A program made the translations under genes and the position numbers. DNA of 64,000 nt, taken from Aquibium pacificus (GTDB lineage: Bacteria; Pseudomonadota; Alphaproteobacteria; Rhizobiales; Rhizobiaceae). Shown here in pieces: positions 49,304-58,647 of this stretch; the first letter of the stretch is position 1, and the number at the start of each line of letters is the position of its first letter. The notes under the pieces are model-generated. The model was not told where the DNA came from and did not search any database. It was given only the letters and a program-made list of their open reading frames with translations. The DNA is taken from positions 166,125 to 230,124 of the forward strand of contig NZ_JBDPGJ010000007.1 of NCBI RefSeq assembly GCF_040839445.1, in the 5' to 3' direction.

Positions 49304-51784
49304 ATGGGATCACGACGGGAGAGCAGCGGCGGAACGCGCAGTGTCTGGCAGCACGCGCTCGAACAGGCACGTCTCGGCATGTGGGACTGGAACATCCAGA
49401 CCGGCGAGTGCTCCTACTCCGACACGTGGTTCCGCATGCTCGGCTACGAGCCGGGGGAACTGACGGCCACCTCCGACTTGTGGCTGACGCTGGTCCATCC
49501 CGACGACAGGCAGGAGGCGGTCGCCAGCGGCGACAGGCACATCAACGGCGAGCGCGACGGCGTCGAGACGGAACTGCGGCTCAGGCACAAGGATGGGCAT
49601 TGGGTCTGGGTCCTGGACCGCGGCGGCATCGTGGAGCGGGACCAGGATGGCAGACCCGTCCGCATGATCGGCGTGCAGACCGACATCAGCAGACAAAAGG
49701 CGGCCGAGGCGGCGCTGGTGGAAGTCAACGAGCGAATCCGGCTCGCCTTGGCCGCCAGCGCCTGCGGTATCTGGCACTTCGACATTGCCACCCAAAAGAG
49801 CGACTGGGACGCACGCACGCGTCAGATTTTCGGGCTGGCTCCCGGCACGGGGCCGCTTCCGCAGGTCACCTGGCACCGCTTCCTGCATCCCGACGACCGG
49901 GAGGAAGCGGAACGGAAACATCTCGATCCGGCTCTCTTCGATCACGGGAGCATGGAGGTGAGGTACCGCATCGTGCGCGGCGACGGCGCGGTCCGCCATA
50001 TCGAGACGCTGGCCAAATTCTCGCCGGAGCCGGCGCCGCTAGGAAGCATCGTCGGAACCGTCCGGGACGTGACCGACGAAGTCCTGTCGGCGCAGGCGCT
50101 TCTGACCGAGAAGGAGCGGCTGCGCGTCACGTTGACGGCGATCAGCGACGCAGTTCTGAGCACCGATGTCGACGACCGCATCACCTTCGTCAATCCGGCA
50201 GCCTGCGTGTTGCTCGACCGCCCCGAAAGCGAACTGGTCGGCCTGCCACGGTCACAGGTCTTCGAAGCAATGGGCGGGCTCGCCGCGTTCGCTTCCGGTT
50301 CCCGCGCATATGGTGAACTCGTCACGTCGGACGCCCGGGGAAGCGAAAAGGTGGTTCGATACAGCGTAAGTCCGCTCGCACCGGGCCCGGAACGCAACAG
50401 CGGCATCGTCTTCACCTTGCGTGACGTCACCAGTGAGCATCGCAAGCAGCAGGAACTCGCCTATGCCGCGCGCCACGACCAATTGACGGGATTGCTCAAC
50501 CGCGCCGCTTTCGACACGCTGCTGTCGCAAAAGGTCGAGCACGCCGCCGTGAGCCCGTTCGCTCTCCTCTACATCGATCTCGATCACTTCAAGGCCCTGA
50601 ACGATCTGGCGGGACACGCGGCGGGGGACGTCGCCCTCGTGACGATCGCGGGCGCGATCCGGCGCTGCCTGCCGCAGTCCGCGGCGGTCGCCCGGCTGGG
50701 CGGAGACGAATTCGCGGCCCTGTTCGCCTCGCAGGATGTGGACGAGGCCGAGCGATGCGCGGAATGTATCCTGGCGGCGATCAGATCAGCCGATCTGGGA
50801 CACCATACCGGTTATCGGCAGCTGGGCGCGAGCATCGGCATCGTCATGGTACGAGAGAGCGGCCTCGGCGCGGCCGACGTCCTGGCGCATGCCGACGACA
50901 CCTGCTACGCCGCAAAATCCGGCGGACGCAACCGCTACATGGTGTTTTCCGAGGACAAGGGCCGGCTGTCGGCCAGCCTGACGGCGGCCCGCATCGTGGG
51001 CGACATCGCCGATGCGATGGAAGAGAACCGGCTCGTGCTCTTCGGCCAGGAGATCCGGGCGCTGAACAATCCGATGCAGACCTTGGGAAAGGTCGAGGTG
51101 CTCGCCCGGCTGGTGAACCGCGAGGGCAGGATGATGTCTCCGGCCGAGTTCATCCCCGCCGCGGAACGCTTCGGACGCGCCTCGTCGCTGGACCGGTGGA
51201 TCATCAGGAGCGCGCTTTCACGGTTCGGCGCGGTCATGGCGGCCGGGGACCTGGATCTCGGGTTCAATCTCTCGGCCCAGTCGCTGAGCGATCCGAAGCT
51301 ATGGAATTTCGTCGAAAGCACCGTGGCCGAGACGGGCGCGCCATTCGACAGTATCGTGTTCGAAATCACCGAAACGGCGGCCGTCACCAATTTCGAGGCG
51401 GCCGAGCGTTTCGTCTCACTGGCGCGCGCCAACGGTTGTAGGGTGTGCCTGGACGACTTCGGCGCCGGCCTGAGTTCGTTCGACTATCTCAGGCGCTTCC
51501 CGGTCGACAATCTGAAGATCGACGGCTCCTTCATCCATAACCTCACTACGAGCGAGTACGATCGGCAGATCGTCACCTCCATCAACCGCATCGCCCAGGG
51601 CCTCGGATATCAGGTTGTGGCCGAGAGAATCGAGGATGCCGAGACCCTGGATCTGCTCGCGGACATGAAGGTCCAGTACGGACAGGGTTATCTCTTCCAC
51701 CGCCCCGAACCGCTCGAGACGATCGTGGAACGGATCGAGGCGGGGCGGTTCGGACGGCTGGGGCGCAGCGGAACCGCCGGTTAA
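49304..51784 (+). CDS. PAS-GGDEF-EAL cyclic-di-GMP signalling protein
   Basis: 826 residues from ATG 49304; a GTG ten codons earlier is less likely. Three PAS domains (about 15-135, 145-265, 275-400; for example ARLGMWDWNIQTGECSYSD and FLHPDDREEAE) precede a GGDEF domain with the intact GGDEF at 466-470 and an EAL domain. The EAL box reads EVLARL, so the central Ala is Val while the catalytic Glu is kept; FNLSAQSL, EITETAA, DDFGAGLSSF, KIDGSFI and the late ERIEDAET Glu are all present. Both synthesis and hydrolysis of c-di-GMP look possible. No membrane helices, so it is a cytosolic sensor. Confidence 0.93.
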   Translation: MGSRRESSGGTRSVWQHALEQARLGMWDWNIQTGECSYSDTWFRMLGYEPGELTATSDLWLTLVHPDDRQEAVASGDRHINGERDGVETELRLRHKDGHWVWVLDRGGIVERDQDGRPVRMIGVQTDISRQKAAEAALVEVNERIRLALAASACGIWHFDIATQKSDWDARTRQIFGLAPGTGPLPQVTWHRFLHPDDREEAERKHLDPALFDHGSMEVRYRIVRGDGAVRHIETLAKFSPEPAPLGSIVGTVRDVTDEVLSAQALLTEKERLRVTLTAISDAVLSTDVDDRITFVNPAACVLLDRPESELVGLPRSQVFEAMGGLAAFASGSRAYGELVTSDARGSEKVVRYSVSPLAPGPERNSGIVFTLRDVTSEHRKQQELAYAARHDQLTGLLNRAAFDTLLSQKVEHAAVSPFALLYIDLDHFKALNDLAGHAAGDVALVTIAGAIRRCLPQSAAVARLGGDEFAALFASQDVDEAERCAECILAAIRSADLGHHTGYRQLGASIGIVMVRESGLGAADVLAHADDTCYAAKSGGRNRYMVFSEDKGRLSASLTAARIVGDIADAMEENRLVLFGQEIRALNNPMQTLGKVEVLARLVNREGRMMSPAEFIPAAERFGRASSLDRWIIRSALSRFGAVMAAGDLDLGFNLSAQSLSDPKLWNFVESTVAETGAPFDSIVFEITETAAVTNFEAAERFVSLARANGCRVCLDDFGAGLSSFDYLRRFPVDNLKIDGSFIHNLTTSEYDRQIVTSINRIAQGLGYQVVAERIEDAETLDLLADMKVQYGQGYLFHRPEPLETIVERIEAGRFGRLGRSGTAG

Positions 51785-51791
51785 TCCGGCT

Positions 51792-52541
51792 TCAGATCGC
51801 GAGGTACTCGTTGCGGAGTTCGACGTTGTCGAGCACCGCCTGCGCGGAGCCGTCGAAGACGATCTGGCCCATGTCGAGGATCAGGGCGCGGTTGGCGAGT
51901 TCGAGCGCGGCGACGGCGTTCTGCTCCACGATGATCGTGGTGATGCCGAGTGCCTTGATCTGCTCCACGATGCGTTCGATCTCCTGCACGATGACGGGCG
52001 CCAGCCCTTCATAGGGCTCGTCGAGCAGGAGGAGCTTCAGGTCGCGGGCAAGTGCCCGGGCAACCGCCAGCATCTGCTGTTCTCCGCCCGAGAGCGTCAC
52101 CCCGTCCTGTTTGCGCCGCTCCGCGAGCCGCGGGAAATGGTCGTAGATCTTCTCGATCGACCAGCCCTTCGGCTCGCTGATCTGCGCCAGCTTCAGGTTC
52201 TCCTCGACCGTCAGGCCGGGAATGATGCGGCGGTCCTCCTGGACGAGCTGGATGCCCCTGCCGGCAGCCTGGAAGTCGCGCAGTTTGTGGATCGCCTCGC
52301 CGTTCAGCCAGATCTCGCCGCTTTTCAGCTGCGGGTCGAGCGCGCGGGCCAGCGTGCGCAGCGTGGAGGTCTTGCCCGCGCCGTTGCGGCCGAGCAGCGC
52401 GACGATGTCGCCTTCCTGGATCTCGAAGCTGACGCCCTGGACGATGTAGCTCTCGCCGTAATAGGCATGGATGTCGCGCACGCTGAAGAACGGCGCCTTT
52501 TCCGCTGCCTTCGTCTCGTCGGGCATGATCATGGCATTCAT
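51792..52541 (-). CDS. Liv-type ABC importer 3: ATPase LivF-like
   Basis: 249 residues from ATG 52541, which overlaps the previous TGA by one base; GGGAGG lies nine nt upstream. Walker A GRNGAGKTST, signature LSGGEQQMLAV, Walker B LLLLDEPYEGLAPV, VEQN at the switch. Normal LivF with a short N-terminal extension. It is last in the operon 56896 to 51792 and ends seven nt from the convergent GGDEF-EAL gene. Confidence 0.93.
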   Translation of the reverse strand: MNAMIMPDETKAAEKAPFFSVRDIHAYYGESYIVQGVSFEIQEGDIVALLGRNGAGKTSTLRTLARALDPQLKSGEIWLNGEAIHKLRDFQAAGRGIQLVQEDRRIIPGLTVEENLKLAQISEPKGWSIEKIYDHFPRLAERRKQDGVTLSGGEQQMLAVARALARDLKLLLLDEPYEGLAPVIVQEIERIVEQIKALGITTIIVEQNAVAALELANRALILDMGQIVFDGSAQAVLDNVELRNEYLAI

Positions 52542-53299
52542 CAATGGGCCCCTCCCAGATAGGCTTCCTGGACCACGGGATTGCCCCTGACCTCGTCCGG
52601 CTTGCCGTCCGCGATGATGCGGCCTTGTGCCAGAACGGTAACACGATCCGCGAGCGAGAACACGACGTGCATGTCATGTTCGATGATGACCTTGGTCATT
52701 CCGCGTTCCTTGAACTTCTTCAGAAGATCGATCGTGGCATTGGTGTCGTGGCGCGACATGCCCGCCGTCGGCTCATCGAGGAGCAGCAGGCGGGGATGCT
52801 GGACCAGGCCCATGGCGAGTTCCAGCCGGCGCTTGTCGCCGCGCGACAGGCTGGCGGCGAGCGTTTCGCGCTGCTTGTAGAGCCCGACGTCCTCCAGCCA
52901 GTGTTCGGCCTCCTCGCGGATTGCGCTCTGGCGCGAGGTCAGCTGCAGGGCATTGAGGCGAAAGGAACCGTCGCGCTTGGCGAAGGCGGGGACCATGACG
53001 TTCTGGAGAAGCGTTAGGTCCGGAAAGATCTCCGGAGTCTGGAACACCCGCACGACGCCCATCTGGTTGATCTCGTGCGGCCGCTTGCCGGTGATCACCT
53101 GTCCGTCGAAGACAACCGCGCCGGTATCGGGCGCGATGCGTCCGATGCAGACGTTGAGCAGCGTGGACTTGCCGGCACCGTTCGGCCCGATGATGGCATG
53201 GGTCGTGCCTTCCATCACCTGGAGGTCGATGTCGGACAGCGCCCTCAGGCCGCCGAAGCTCTTGTGGACGTCGGCGACGTGGAGAACTGCGTTACTCAT
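52541..53299 (-). CDS. Liv-type ABC importer 3: ATPase LivG-like
   Basis: 252 residues. Walker A GPNGAGKSTL, VRVFQTPEIFPDLTLLQNV with the Q-loop, SLSRGDKRRLELAMGL as the degenerate signature, Walker B LLLLDEPTAGMSRHDT, H-loop IEHDMHVVF. This signature and the KR-rich helix are typical of LivG subunits in urea- or amide-type transporters. It sits between the LivM-like permease (12 nt) and LivF. Confidence 0.93.
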   Translation of the reverse strand: MSNAVLHVADVHKSFGGLRALSDIDLQVMEGTTHAIIGPNGAGKSTLLNVCIGRIAPDTGAVVFDGQVITGKRPHEINQMGVVRVFQTPEIFPDLTLLQNVMVPAFAKRDGSFRLNALQLTSRQSAIREEAEHWLEDVGLYKQRETLAASLSRGDKRRLELAMGLVQHPRLLLLDEPTAGMSRHDTNATIDLLKKFKERGMTKVIIEHDMHVVFSLADRVTVLAQGRIIADGKPDEVRGNPVVQEAYLGGAH

Positions 53300-53311
53300 C
53301 TGTGCCGATCC

Positions 53312-54445
53312 TCATTCCGCCGGGGCGAACTTGCCGGTCTCTTCGCGAGCGGCGGGCTTGCGTGTGAAGGCTGTCCGTAACCTGCGCACGCCTTCCATGA
53401 GGCCGCCGGGCAGGAAGATGACGATGAGCATGAAGACGATGCCGAGCGTCAGGTGCCATCCCTCGCCGACGAAGGGCGCGGTGATTGCAACGAAGAAGTT
53501 CTCGAGCCCGTCCGGCATGAAGGAGAAGGCCTCGTGCAGCTTGGCCTCGTGGAAGGCGGAGAAGATGTTCTCGAAATATTTGATGACGCCGGCCCCGACC
53601 ACCGGTCCGACGAGCGTGCCGACGCCGCCCAGGATGGTCATAAGCACCACCTCGCCGGACGCGGTCCACTGCATGCGCTCGGCGCCGGCCAGTGGATCGG
53701 TCGCAGCGAGCAGGCCGCCGGCGAGCCCGGCATACATGCCCGAGATGATGAAGGCGGCGAGCGTGTAGGGCTTGGTGTTGAAGCCGGTGTAGGCCATCCG
53801 GGTCTGGTTCGACTTGATCGCCTTCAGCATCATGCCGAAGGGCGAGCGATCGATCCGCATGGCCAGGAAGAAGCACAGGATGAGGAGCACCGCGCAGAAA
53901 TAGAAGCCGCTCAGCCCCACGAGCTGTTCGCCGAACAGGCTCGGCGCCGGGATCCCGGGTCCGCCGGTCGAGAGGGCCCTGTCGAGCACCCGGGGATCGT
54001 CGAGCGCCAGTTGAAGGCCCGTCTCGCCGTTGGTGATGGGCGTCAGCACCGAATAGGCGAGGTTGTACGACATCTGCGCGAAGGCGAGGGTGAGGATCGA
54101 GAAGTAGATGCCCGAGCGGCGAAGGCTGATGAAGCCGATCGCCGCGGCGAAGATACCCGCGATCACGACCGCGAAGATCACCGCGGGGATCACGCTCATC
54201 GTCAGGAGCTTGAACGACCAGACCGCGGCGTAGGAGCCGACGCCGAGGAAGGCTGCGTGGCCGAACGAAAGGTAGCCGGTCATGCCGAAGAGGATGTTGA
54301 ACCCGATCGCGAAGATCCCGTAGATCGCGATCTTCTGCATCAGGTCCGGATAGGCCGCGCCTATCGGCTCGAGCCACAGAGGCATCGCCAGCACCACCAG
54401 CGCGAAGACGGCGAGCAGGACGAGATCGTTTCTCAGCATCGCCAT
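53312..54445 (-). CDS. Liv-type ABC importer 3: permease LivM-like
   Basis: 377 residues, ATG after GGAGAG. Nine or so hydrophobic helices. FGMTGYLSFGHAAFLGVGSY and FGMMLKAIKSNQTRMAYTGF (coupling region) are the LivM features; GGVGTLVGPVVGAGVIKYFE is typical. The C-terminus extends 25 residues into a basic cytosolic tail. It follows the LivH-like gene with a one-base gap. Confidence 0.93.
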   Translation of the reverse strand: MAMLRNDLVLLAVFALVVLAMPLWLEPIGAAYPDLMQKIAIYGIFAIGFNILFGMTGYLSFGHAAFLGVGSYAAVWSFKLLTMSVIPAVIFAVVIAGIFAAAIGFISLRRSGIYFSILTLAFAQMSYNLAYSVLTPITNGETGLQLALDDPRVLDRALSTGGPGIPAPSLFGEQLVGLSGFYFCAVLLILCFFLAMRIDRSPFGMMLKAIKSNQTRMAYTGFNTKPYTLAAFIISGMYAGLAGGLLAATDPLAGAERMQWTASGEVVLMTILGGVGTLVGPVVGAGVIKYFENIFSAFHEAKLHEAFSFMPDGLENFFVAITAPFVGEGWHLTLGIVFMLIVIFLPGGLMEGVRRLRTAFTRKPAAREETGKFAPAE

Positions 54446-54446
54446 G

Positions 54447-55469
54447 TCAGCTCTCCATCACGCCTTTGCGTCCCAGAAGGCCGCGCGGCATCGTCAGCAG
54501 CACGACGACCGCGACCAGATAGATGATGACCTGGTCGATTCCGGGAATGATGTTCTTGACCTCGTTCATGGCGGCGAAGGACTGCAGGATGCCGAGCAGG
54601 AAGCCCGCCAGCACCGCGCCCGACACCGAGCCCATGCCGCCGACGACCACCACGACGAAGGACAGGACGAGGAAATCCATGCCGATGTTGTAGTTGGGCG
54701 GGACGATCGGCGTGTACATGACCCCGGCGACGCCGGCCACCACCGCGGCCATGGCGAACACCACCGTGAACCGGCGCTGGATGTCGATGCCGAGGAACCC
54801 GACCGTCTGGCGGTCTTCCATGCCGGCGCGCACGACCATCCCGTAGGTGGTGAAGCGCAGGAAGGCGATGACGAGCCCTATGATCAGCAGCGCGAAGGCG
54901 AGGTAGATCAGCCGCCACCATGGGTAGTAGATGCCGGCGAGACCGACCCAGGAGCCGACGTCGGCGCTTCCCGACAGCGCCGCCGGTGCGGCGACCGGGA
55001 TGGGGTTGGCGCCGAAATAGGCCTTCACGACCTCCTGCAGGACGATTGCGAGACCGAAGGTCACCAGGATCTGCTCGGCGTGGCTGCGGCGATAGAAGTA
55101 GCGGATGAGGCCGCGTTCCATCGCGATGCCCAGGATCAGCATCACGGGAATGGCGAACAGGATTGACAGCGGCACCGACCACTGGACCAGGAAGGCGCCA
55201 AAATCGCCGAGCCAAGCCTGCACGAGCGGCGTGCGGATCTCCATGGGCGATCCCCATGGCGTCAGCTTCTCCGGATCGACCGTGACCGTCTCGAGCTGGA
55301 GCAGCCGGCTGAAGACGACGGCGCAGAAGGCGCCGATCATGAACAGGGCGCCATGCGCGAAGTTGACGACGCCCAGCGTGCCGAAGACCAGCGTGAGGCC
55401 GAGCGCGATGAGAGCGTAGGCAGCGCCCTTGTCGAGGCCGTTGAGCAGTTGCAGAACGAATTGGTCCAT
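54447..55469 (-). CDS. Liv-type ABC importer 3: permease LivH-like
   Basis: 340 residues from ATG 55469 (MDQFVLQLLNGLDKGAAYAL); an upstream in-frame start would add six residues. Longer than the other two LivH-like permeases because of an extra segment at about 60-100 (TVTVDPEKLTPWGSPMEIRT). LVFGTLGVVNFAHGALFMIG and GMVVRAGMEDRQTVGFLGID are the hallmark regions, with GGMGSVSGAVLAGFLLGIL near the end. Confidence 0.92.
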   Translation of the reverse strand: MDQFVLQLLNGLDKGAAYALIALGLTLVFGTLGVVNFAHGALFMIGAFCAVVFSRLLQLETVTVDPEKLTPWGSPMEIRTPLVQAWLGDFGAFLVQWSVPLSILFAIPVMLILGIAMERGLIRYFYRRSHAEQILVTFGLAIVLQEVVKAYFGANPIPVAAPAALSGSADVGSWVGLAGIYYPWWRLIYLAFALLIIGLVIAFLRFTTYGMVVRAGMEDRQTVGFLGIDIQRRFTVVFAMAAVVAGVAGVMYTPIVPPNYNIGMDFLVLSFVVVVVGGMGSVSGAVLAGFLLGILQSFAAMNEVKNIIPGIDQVIIYLVAVVVLLTMPRGLLGRKGVMES

Positions 55470-55555
55470 GGTGTTTCCGCCCCGCACGGGGGAGATGGGG
55501 ATGCCGCAAAGGTGAGGCGGCCGGCCCCGTTGGCCGGCCGCCCGAAGTCACCGTG

Positions 55556-56896
55556 TCAGCACTTGCTGGAGACCGGGCCGAGTTCGCCGCCGAAAATCGA
55601 CGGATCGTAGGTTACGACCTCGGTATCGACCTGCTTCACGACCTGGAGGAGATCGTACTTGTCGCGCGGGTTCTCCTTGCCCTGCACCACGAGCACCGGC
55701 TTGAAGCACTGGTGGTCGGCGGCGCGATAGAGCGTCGGACCGTTGCCGAGGCCGTCGAACTCGAAGCCTTCCAGCGCCTTCACGACGCCTTCGGGATTGA
55801 AGGTGCCGGCCATTTCGCAGGCATTGGCGTAGAGCAGCGCCTGGGCGTAGCCCGTCTGGGCGGCCTGTGAGGGCGGCGTGCCGTATTCCTCGCCGAACGA
55901 CTTGGTGAAAGCCTTCGTGCCCTCGTTGTCGAGCTGCCAGTCCCAGTTGGCGGTGCCGTAGATGCCCTTGATGGCATCGCCCGCGCCCTGGGCCATGAGC
56001 TCGGAGAACAGCGGAACGACGATCTCGAAGTTCTTGCCGTTGGCCTGCTTGTCGCGCATGCCGAACTGCACCGCCTGGCGCAGCGAGTTCACCATGTCGT
56101 TGCCGTAGTGGTTGAGGACCAGCACGTCGGCGCCCGAATTGAGCACCGGAGTGATGTATTGCGAGAAGTCGGCGGCGCCGAGCGGAGTGCGCACGGCCGA
56201 GACCGTCTCCCAGCCGAGGGCCTCGGTGGCGTTCTTGATGGATTCTTCCTGGGTCCAGCCCCAGGTGTAGTCCGCCGTCAGGTGATAGGCGCGGCGGTCT
56301 TTGCCGTAAGCCTCGGCCAGAACCGGCGCGATGGCCTGGCCCGACATGTAGGCGTTGAAGAAGTGACGGAAGCCGTTGGCCTTCTTGTCCTTGCCGGTCG
56401 TGTCGTTGGAATGGGTGAGGCCGGCCATGAAGATGACGCCCATGTCCTGGCACAGCGACTGCACCGCGACCGCCACGCCCGACGACGAGCCGCCGCTGAT
56501 CATGACGGCCTTGTCGCGCTCGATCATGCGCGTCGCCGAGGCGCGGGCCGCGTCCGACTTGGTCTGCGTGTCGCCGGTGACGTACTCGACCTTCTTGCCG
56601 AGAATGCCGTTGCCCTTCAGGCTGGAGCCCTTGAAGGTGTTGAGCATGCCGCCGTCGCCCTCGCCGTTGAGGTGCTTGACCGCGAGCTGGTAGGCCTTGA
56701 GCTGGTCCTTGCCTTCTTCGGCGTAGGGACCGGTCTGCGGCACGTTGAAGCCCAGCACCACGCTGGAGCCAGTCGGCGCGTTGCAGAATTCCTGCGACCA
56801 GGCGCGGCTGGTGAAGATCGTCGGCATGGCGAGACCGGCGCCTGCGATGGCGCTGGTCCTCAGGAAAATTCGGCGATTCATCTTGTCGAAGTTCAT
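55556..56896 (-). CDS. Liv-type ABC importer 3: Tat-exported substrate-binding protein
   Basis: 446 residues from ATG 56896 with GGGAGGAA upstream. The N-terminus NRRIFLRTSAIAGAGLAMP has the twin-arginine motif RRIFLR, so it is exported folded. The binding domain starts SSVVLGFNVPQTGPYAEEGK and includes MISGGSSSGVAVAVQSLCQ, YMSGQAIAPVLAEAYGKDRR and TADYTWGWTQEESIKNATEA. This belongs to a separate branch of the family that pairs with urea/amide and short-chain carboxylate-like importers; the ligand is not readable. Four Cys are present in the mature part. Divergent from the ScfR-type regulator. Confidence 0.92.
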   Translation of the reverse strand: MNFDKMNRRIFLRTSAIAGAGLAMPTIFTSRAWSQEFCNAPTGSSVVLGFNVPQTGPYAEEGKDQLKAYQLAVKHLNGEGDGGMLNTFKGSSLKGNGILGKKVEYVTGDTQTKSDAARASATRMIERDKAVMISGGSSSGVAVAVQSLCQDMGVIFMAGLTHSNDTTGKDKKANGFRHFFNAYMSGQAIAPVLAEAYGKDRRAYHLTADYTWGWTQEESIKNATEALGWETVSAVRTPLGAADFSQYITPVLNSGADVLVLNHYGNDMVNSLRQAVQFGMRDKQANGKNFEIVVPLFSELMAQGAGDAIKGIYGTANWDWQLDNEGTKAFTKSFGEEYGTPPSQAAQTGYAQALLYANACEMAGTFNPEGVVKALEGFEFDGLGNGPTLYRAADHQCFKPVLVVQGKENPRDKYDLLQVVKQVDTEVVTYDPSIFGGELGPVSSKC

Positions 56897-56968
56897 GGAG
56901 TTCCTCCCTGGGTGTCGCTTCGATTCTGGAAACGGACGGGGCGACTCGTGCGCCGCCTGTCCACATTC

Positions 56969-57068
56969 TTGCAAAGCGTTGTAAACATATCAATAAGCCT
57001 TTGGTTTAATTGGGGAAATTTGTAAATGTGTACTATCTTCGGGGCGAATGATAGTAAATGCTTTACAA
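56969..57068. promoter_or_regulatory. four TTTGYAAA-like motifs in the divergent promoter region
   Basis: TTGCAAA (56969-56975), TTGTAAA (56979-56985), TTTGTAAA (57019-57026) and TTTACAA (57062-57068) lie in an AT-rich 190-nt region between importer 3 and the ScfR-type regulator. They resemble the TTTGCAAA-type sites I associate with RamB/ScfR regulators. Autoregulation and control of the importer are inferred. Confidence 0.6.
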
Positions 57069-57087
57069 GCGGATGTGAGGTCGCCCG

Positions 57088-58560
57088 TTGAAGAACGCCG
57101 TTCCGGGATGGAAAGTCAGGAACCTGCGCAAGGCGCAGGGACTGTCGCAGGCCGAGCTTGCCCGGCGGTCGGGACTGTCCGCGCCCTATCTCAACCTGAT
57201 CGAACGCAACAAGCGTCCGGCCACCGGTCCGCTGCTCGACCGGATCGCCGAGGAACTCGGCGTGGACCGGGCCGTGCTCGACGGGGAAGCCGAGCGCAAG
57301 CTCTCCGAGGAACTCGGCGAGATCGTGCTCGATCCCGCGCTGTCTCGTCTCGTCTCCCCCGATGACGCGGGCGACCTCGTCGGACAGTCTCCGCAGTGGG
57401 CGCAACTCGTGCGCAAGCTCTACCGGGCGTATCGCGACCAGAACGAATCGGTGATCGCGCTCGCGGACCGGCTCAACCACGATCCCTTCCTCGGCGAGAG
57501 CGTCCACCAACTCGTGACGCATGCCGCCTCGATCCGGTCGGCTGCCGAGATCCTGGCCGGTCTTTCGCCGCTCGATACCGCCGACCGGACACGCTTCTTG
57601 TCGATCATCGCCTCCGATACCGGCAAGCTCTCGGATGCCGCCCGCTCCCTGGTGGACTTCTTCGACAATGCCAACACCCGCGTCCGTTCCGCGACGTCGA
57701 TGGAACACGTGGATGCCTTCATCTTCGAGACGAACAATTACTTCGACGAACTCGAGGGCGCCGCCGCGGATTTCCGGCGCTCCTTCCGAGAGGGCGAGAC
57801 TGCCGTCGCCGCTGCCCGCCGGATGCCTGGGCCGGAGGAAGACAACGAAGCCAGCGCGACCATGTCCGCGCCGTCGCGCCAGTTCGCCCTCGTGCGCAGG
57901 GCGATGGACCGGATCGCCGGGTCGCAGATCGAGCGGATCGTGACGAACCACGAGACGCTGCCGACCGAGGAGGCTCGCGACCTCGCCCGTTCGGCGCTCC
58001 TCGGCTACGCCGCCGCCGCCGTTCTGATGCCCTATGACGAGTTCCTCGACGCCGCGCGGCGCTGTCGCTACGATCTCGATCTACTCTGCGGCCGCTTTGG
58101 GGTTTCCTACGAACAGGCCGCGCACCGGGTGGCGACCTTGCGCCGGCCGGGCTCCGAGGGTGTCCGCTTCGCCTATATGCGTTCCGATCCGTCGGGCTTC
58201 GTGACCAAACGCCTGCCGCTTCCCGGGCTGCCCTTGCCGCGCTATGGCACGGCCTGTCCGCTGTGGCCCGTCTACGGCGCATTCCAGTCGGCTGGCGTCA
58301 CGGTTCGCAGCTACGGCGAACTGCCGGCGGGAGAACAGTTCCTCTTCTTCGCCCGCGCCATCGAGAAGGGGCCGGCGATGGTCGGACGGCCGCGGCACCT
58401 GCTGTCGATCATGCTCGCCTGCCCGGCCTCGGATTCGGCCGAGGTCGTCTATGGAGACGGACTGGAGAGGCGCACGGCGATGGTGCCGGTCGGCACGATC
58501 TGCCGCCTCTGTTCGCGCATAGGCTGCGGTGCCAGGCAGGAGGCGCCGCTGATCGCCTGA
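57088..58560 (+). CDS. short-chain fatty acyl regulator family protein (ScfR/RamB-like, XRE type)
   Basis: 490 residues from a TTG behind GAGG. Residues 8-65 are an XRE helix-turn-helix (VRNLRKAQGLSQAELARRSG, APYLNLIERNKRPAT). The middle is helical (LSIIASDTGKLSDAARSLVD) with an IrrE-like region, and the C-terminal third has FGVSYEQAAHRVATLRRPG and the ScfR domain with CPLWPVYGAFQ and ICRLCSRIGC. Regulators of this family sense short-chain acyl-CoA and control acetate, propionate and glyoxylate-type genes. It is divergent from importer 3 and just upstream of a CrbS-like sensor, so a carboxylate-sensing role fits. Confidence 0.9.
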   Translation: MKNAVPGWKVRNLRKAQGLSQAELARRSGLSAPYLNLIERNKRPATGPLLDRIAEELGVDRAVLDGEAERKLSEELGEIVLDPALSRLVSPDDAGDLVGQSPQWAQLVRKLYRAYRDQNESVIALADRLNHDPFLGESVHQLVTHAASIRSAAEILAGLSPLDTADRTRFLSIIASDTGKLSDAARSLVDFFDNANTRVRSATSMEHVDAFIFETNNYFDELEGAAADFRRSFREGETAVAAARRMPGPEEDNEASATMSAPSRQFALVRRAMDRIAGSQIERIVTNHETLPTEEARDLARSALLGYAAAAVLMPYDEFLDAARRCRYDLDLLCGRFGVSYEQAAHRVATLRRPGSEGVRFAYMRSDPSGFVTKRLPLPGLPLPRYGTACPLWPVYGAFQSAGVTVRSYGELPAGEQFLFFARAIEKGPAMVGRPRHLLSIMLACPASDSAEVVYGDGLERRTAMVPVGTICRLCSRIGCGARQEAPLIA

Positions 58561-58647
58561 CGTTGGCGGCGGGCGTTTCCGACGAAAGACCTATGGCCCG
58601 GCGGTATGGATGATTATAGTGGTTGTGGCGCAGGGAGGCATTGCAAG

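Noticed and set aside
56969..57068. Reading the TTTGYAAA cluster as a CIRCE-like or rho-independent structure
   Set aside because: No inverted pair has the required spacing, and there is no stem followed by T residues.
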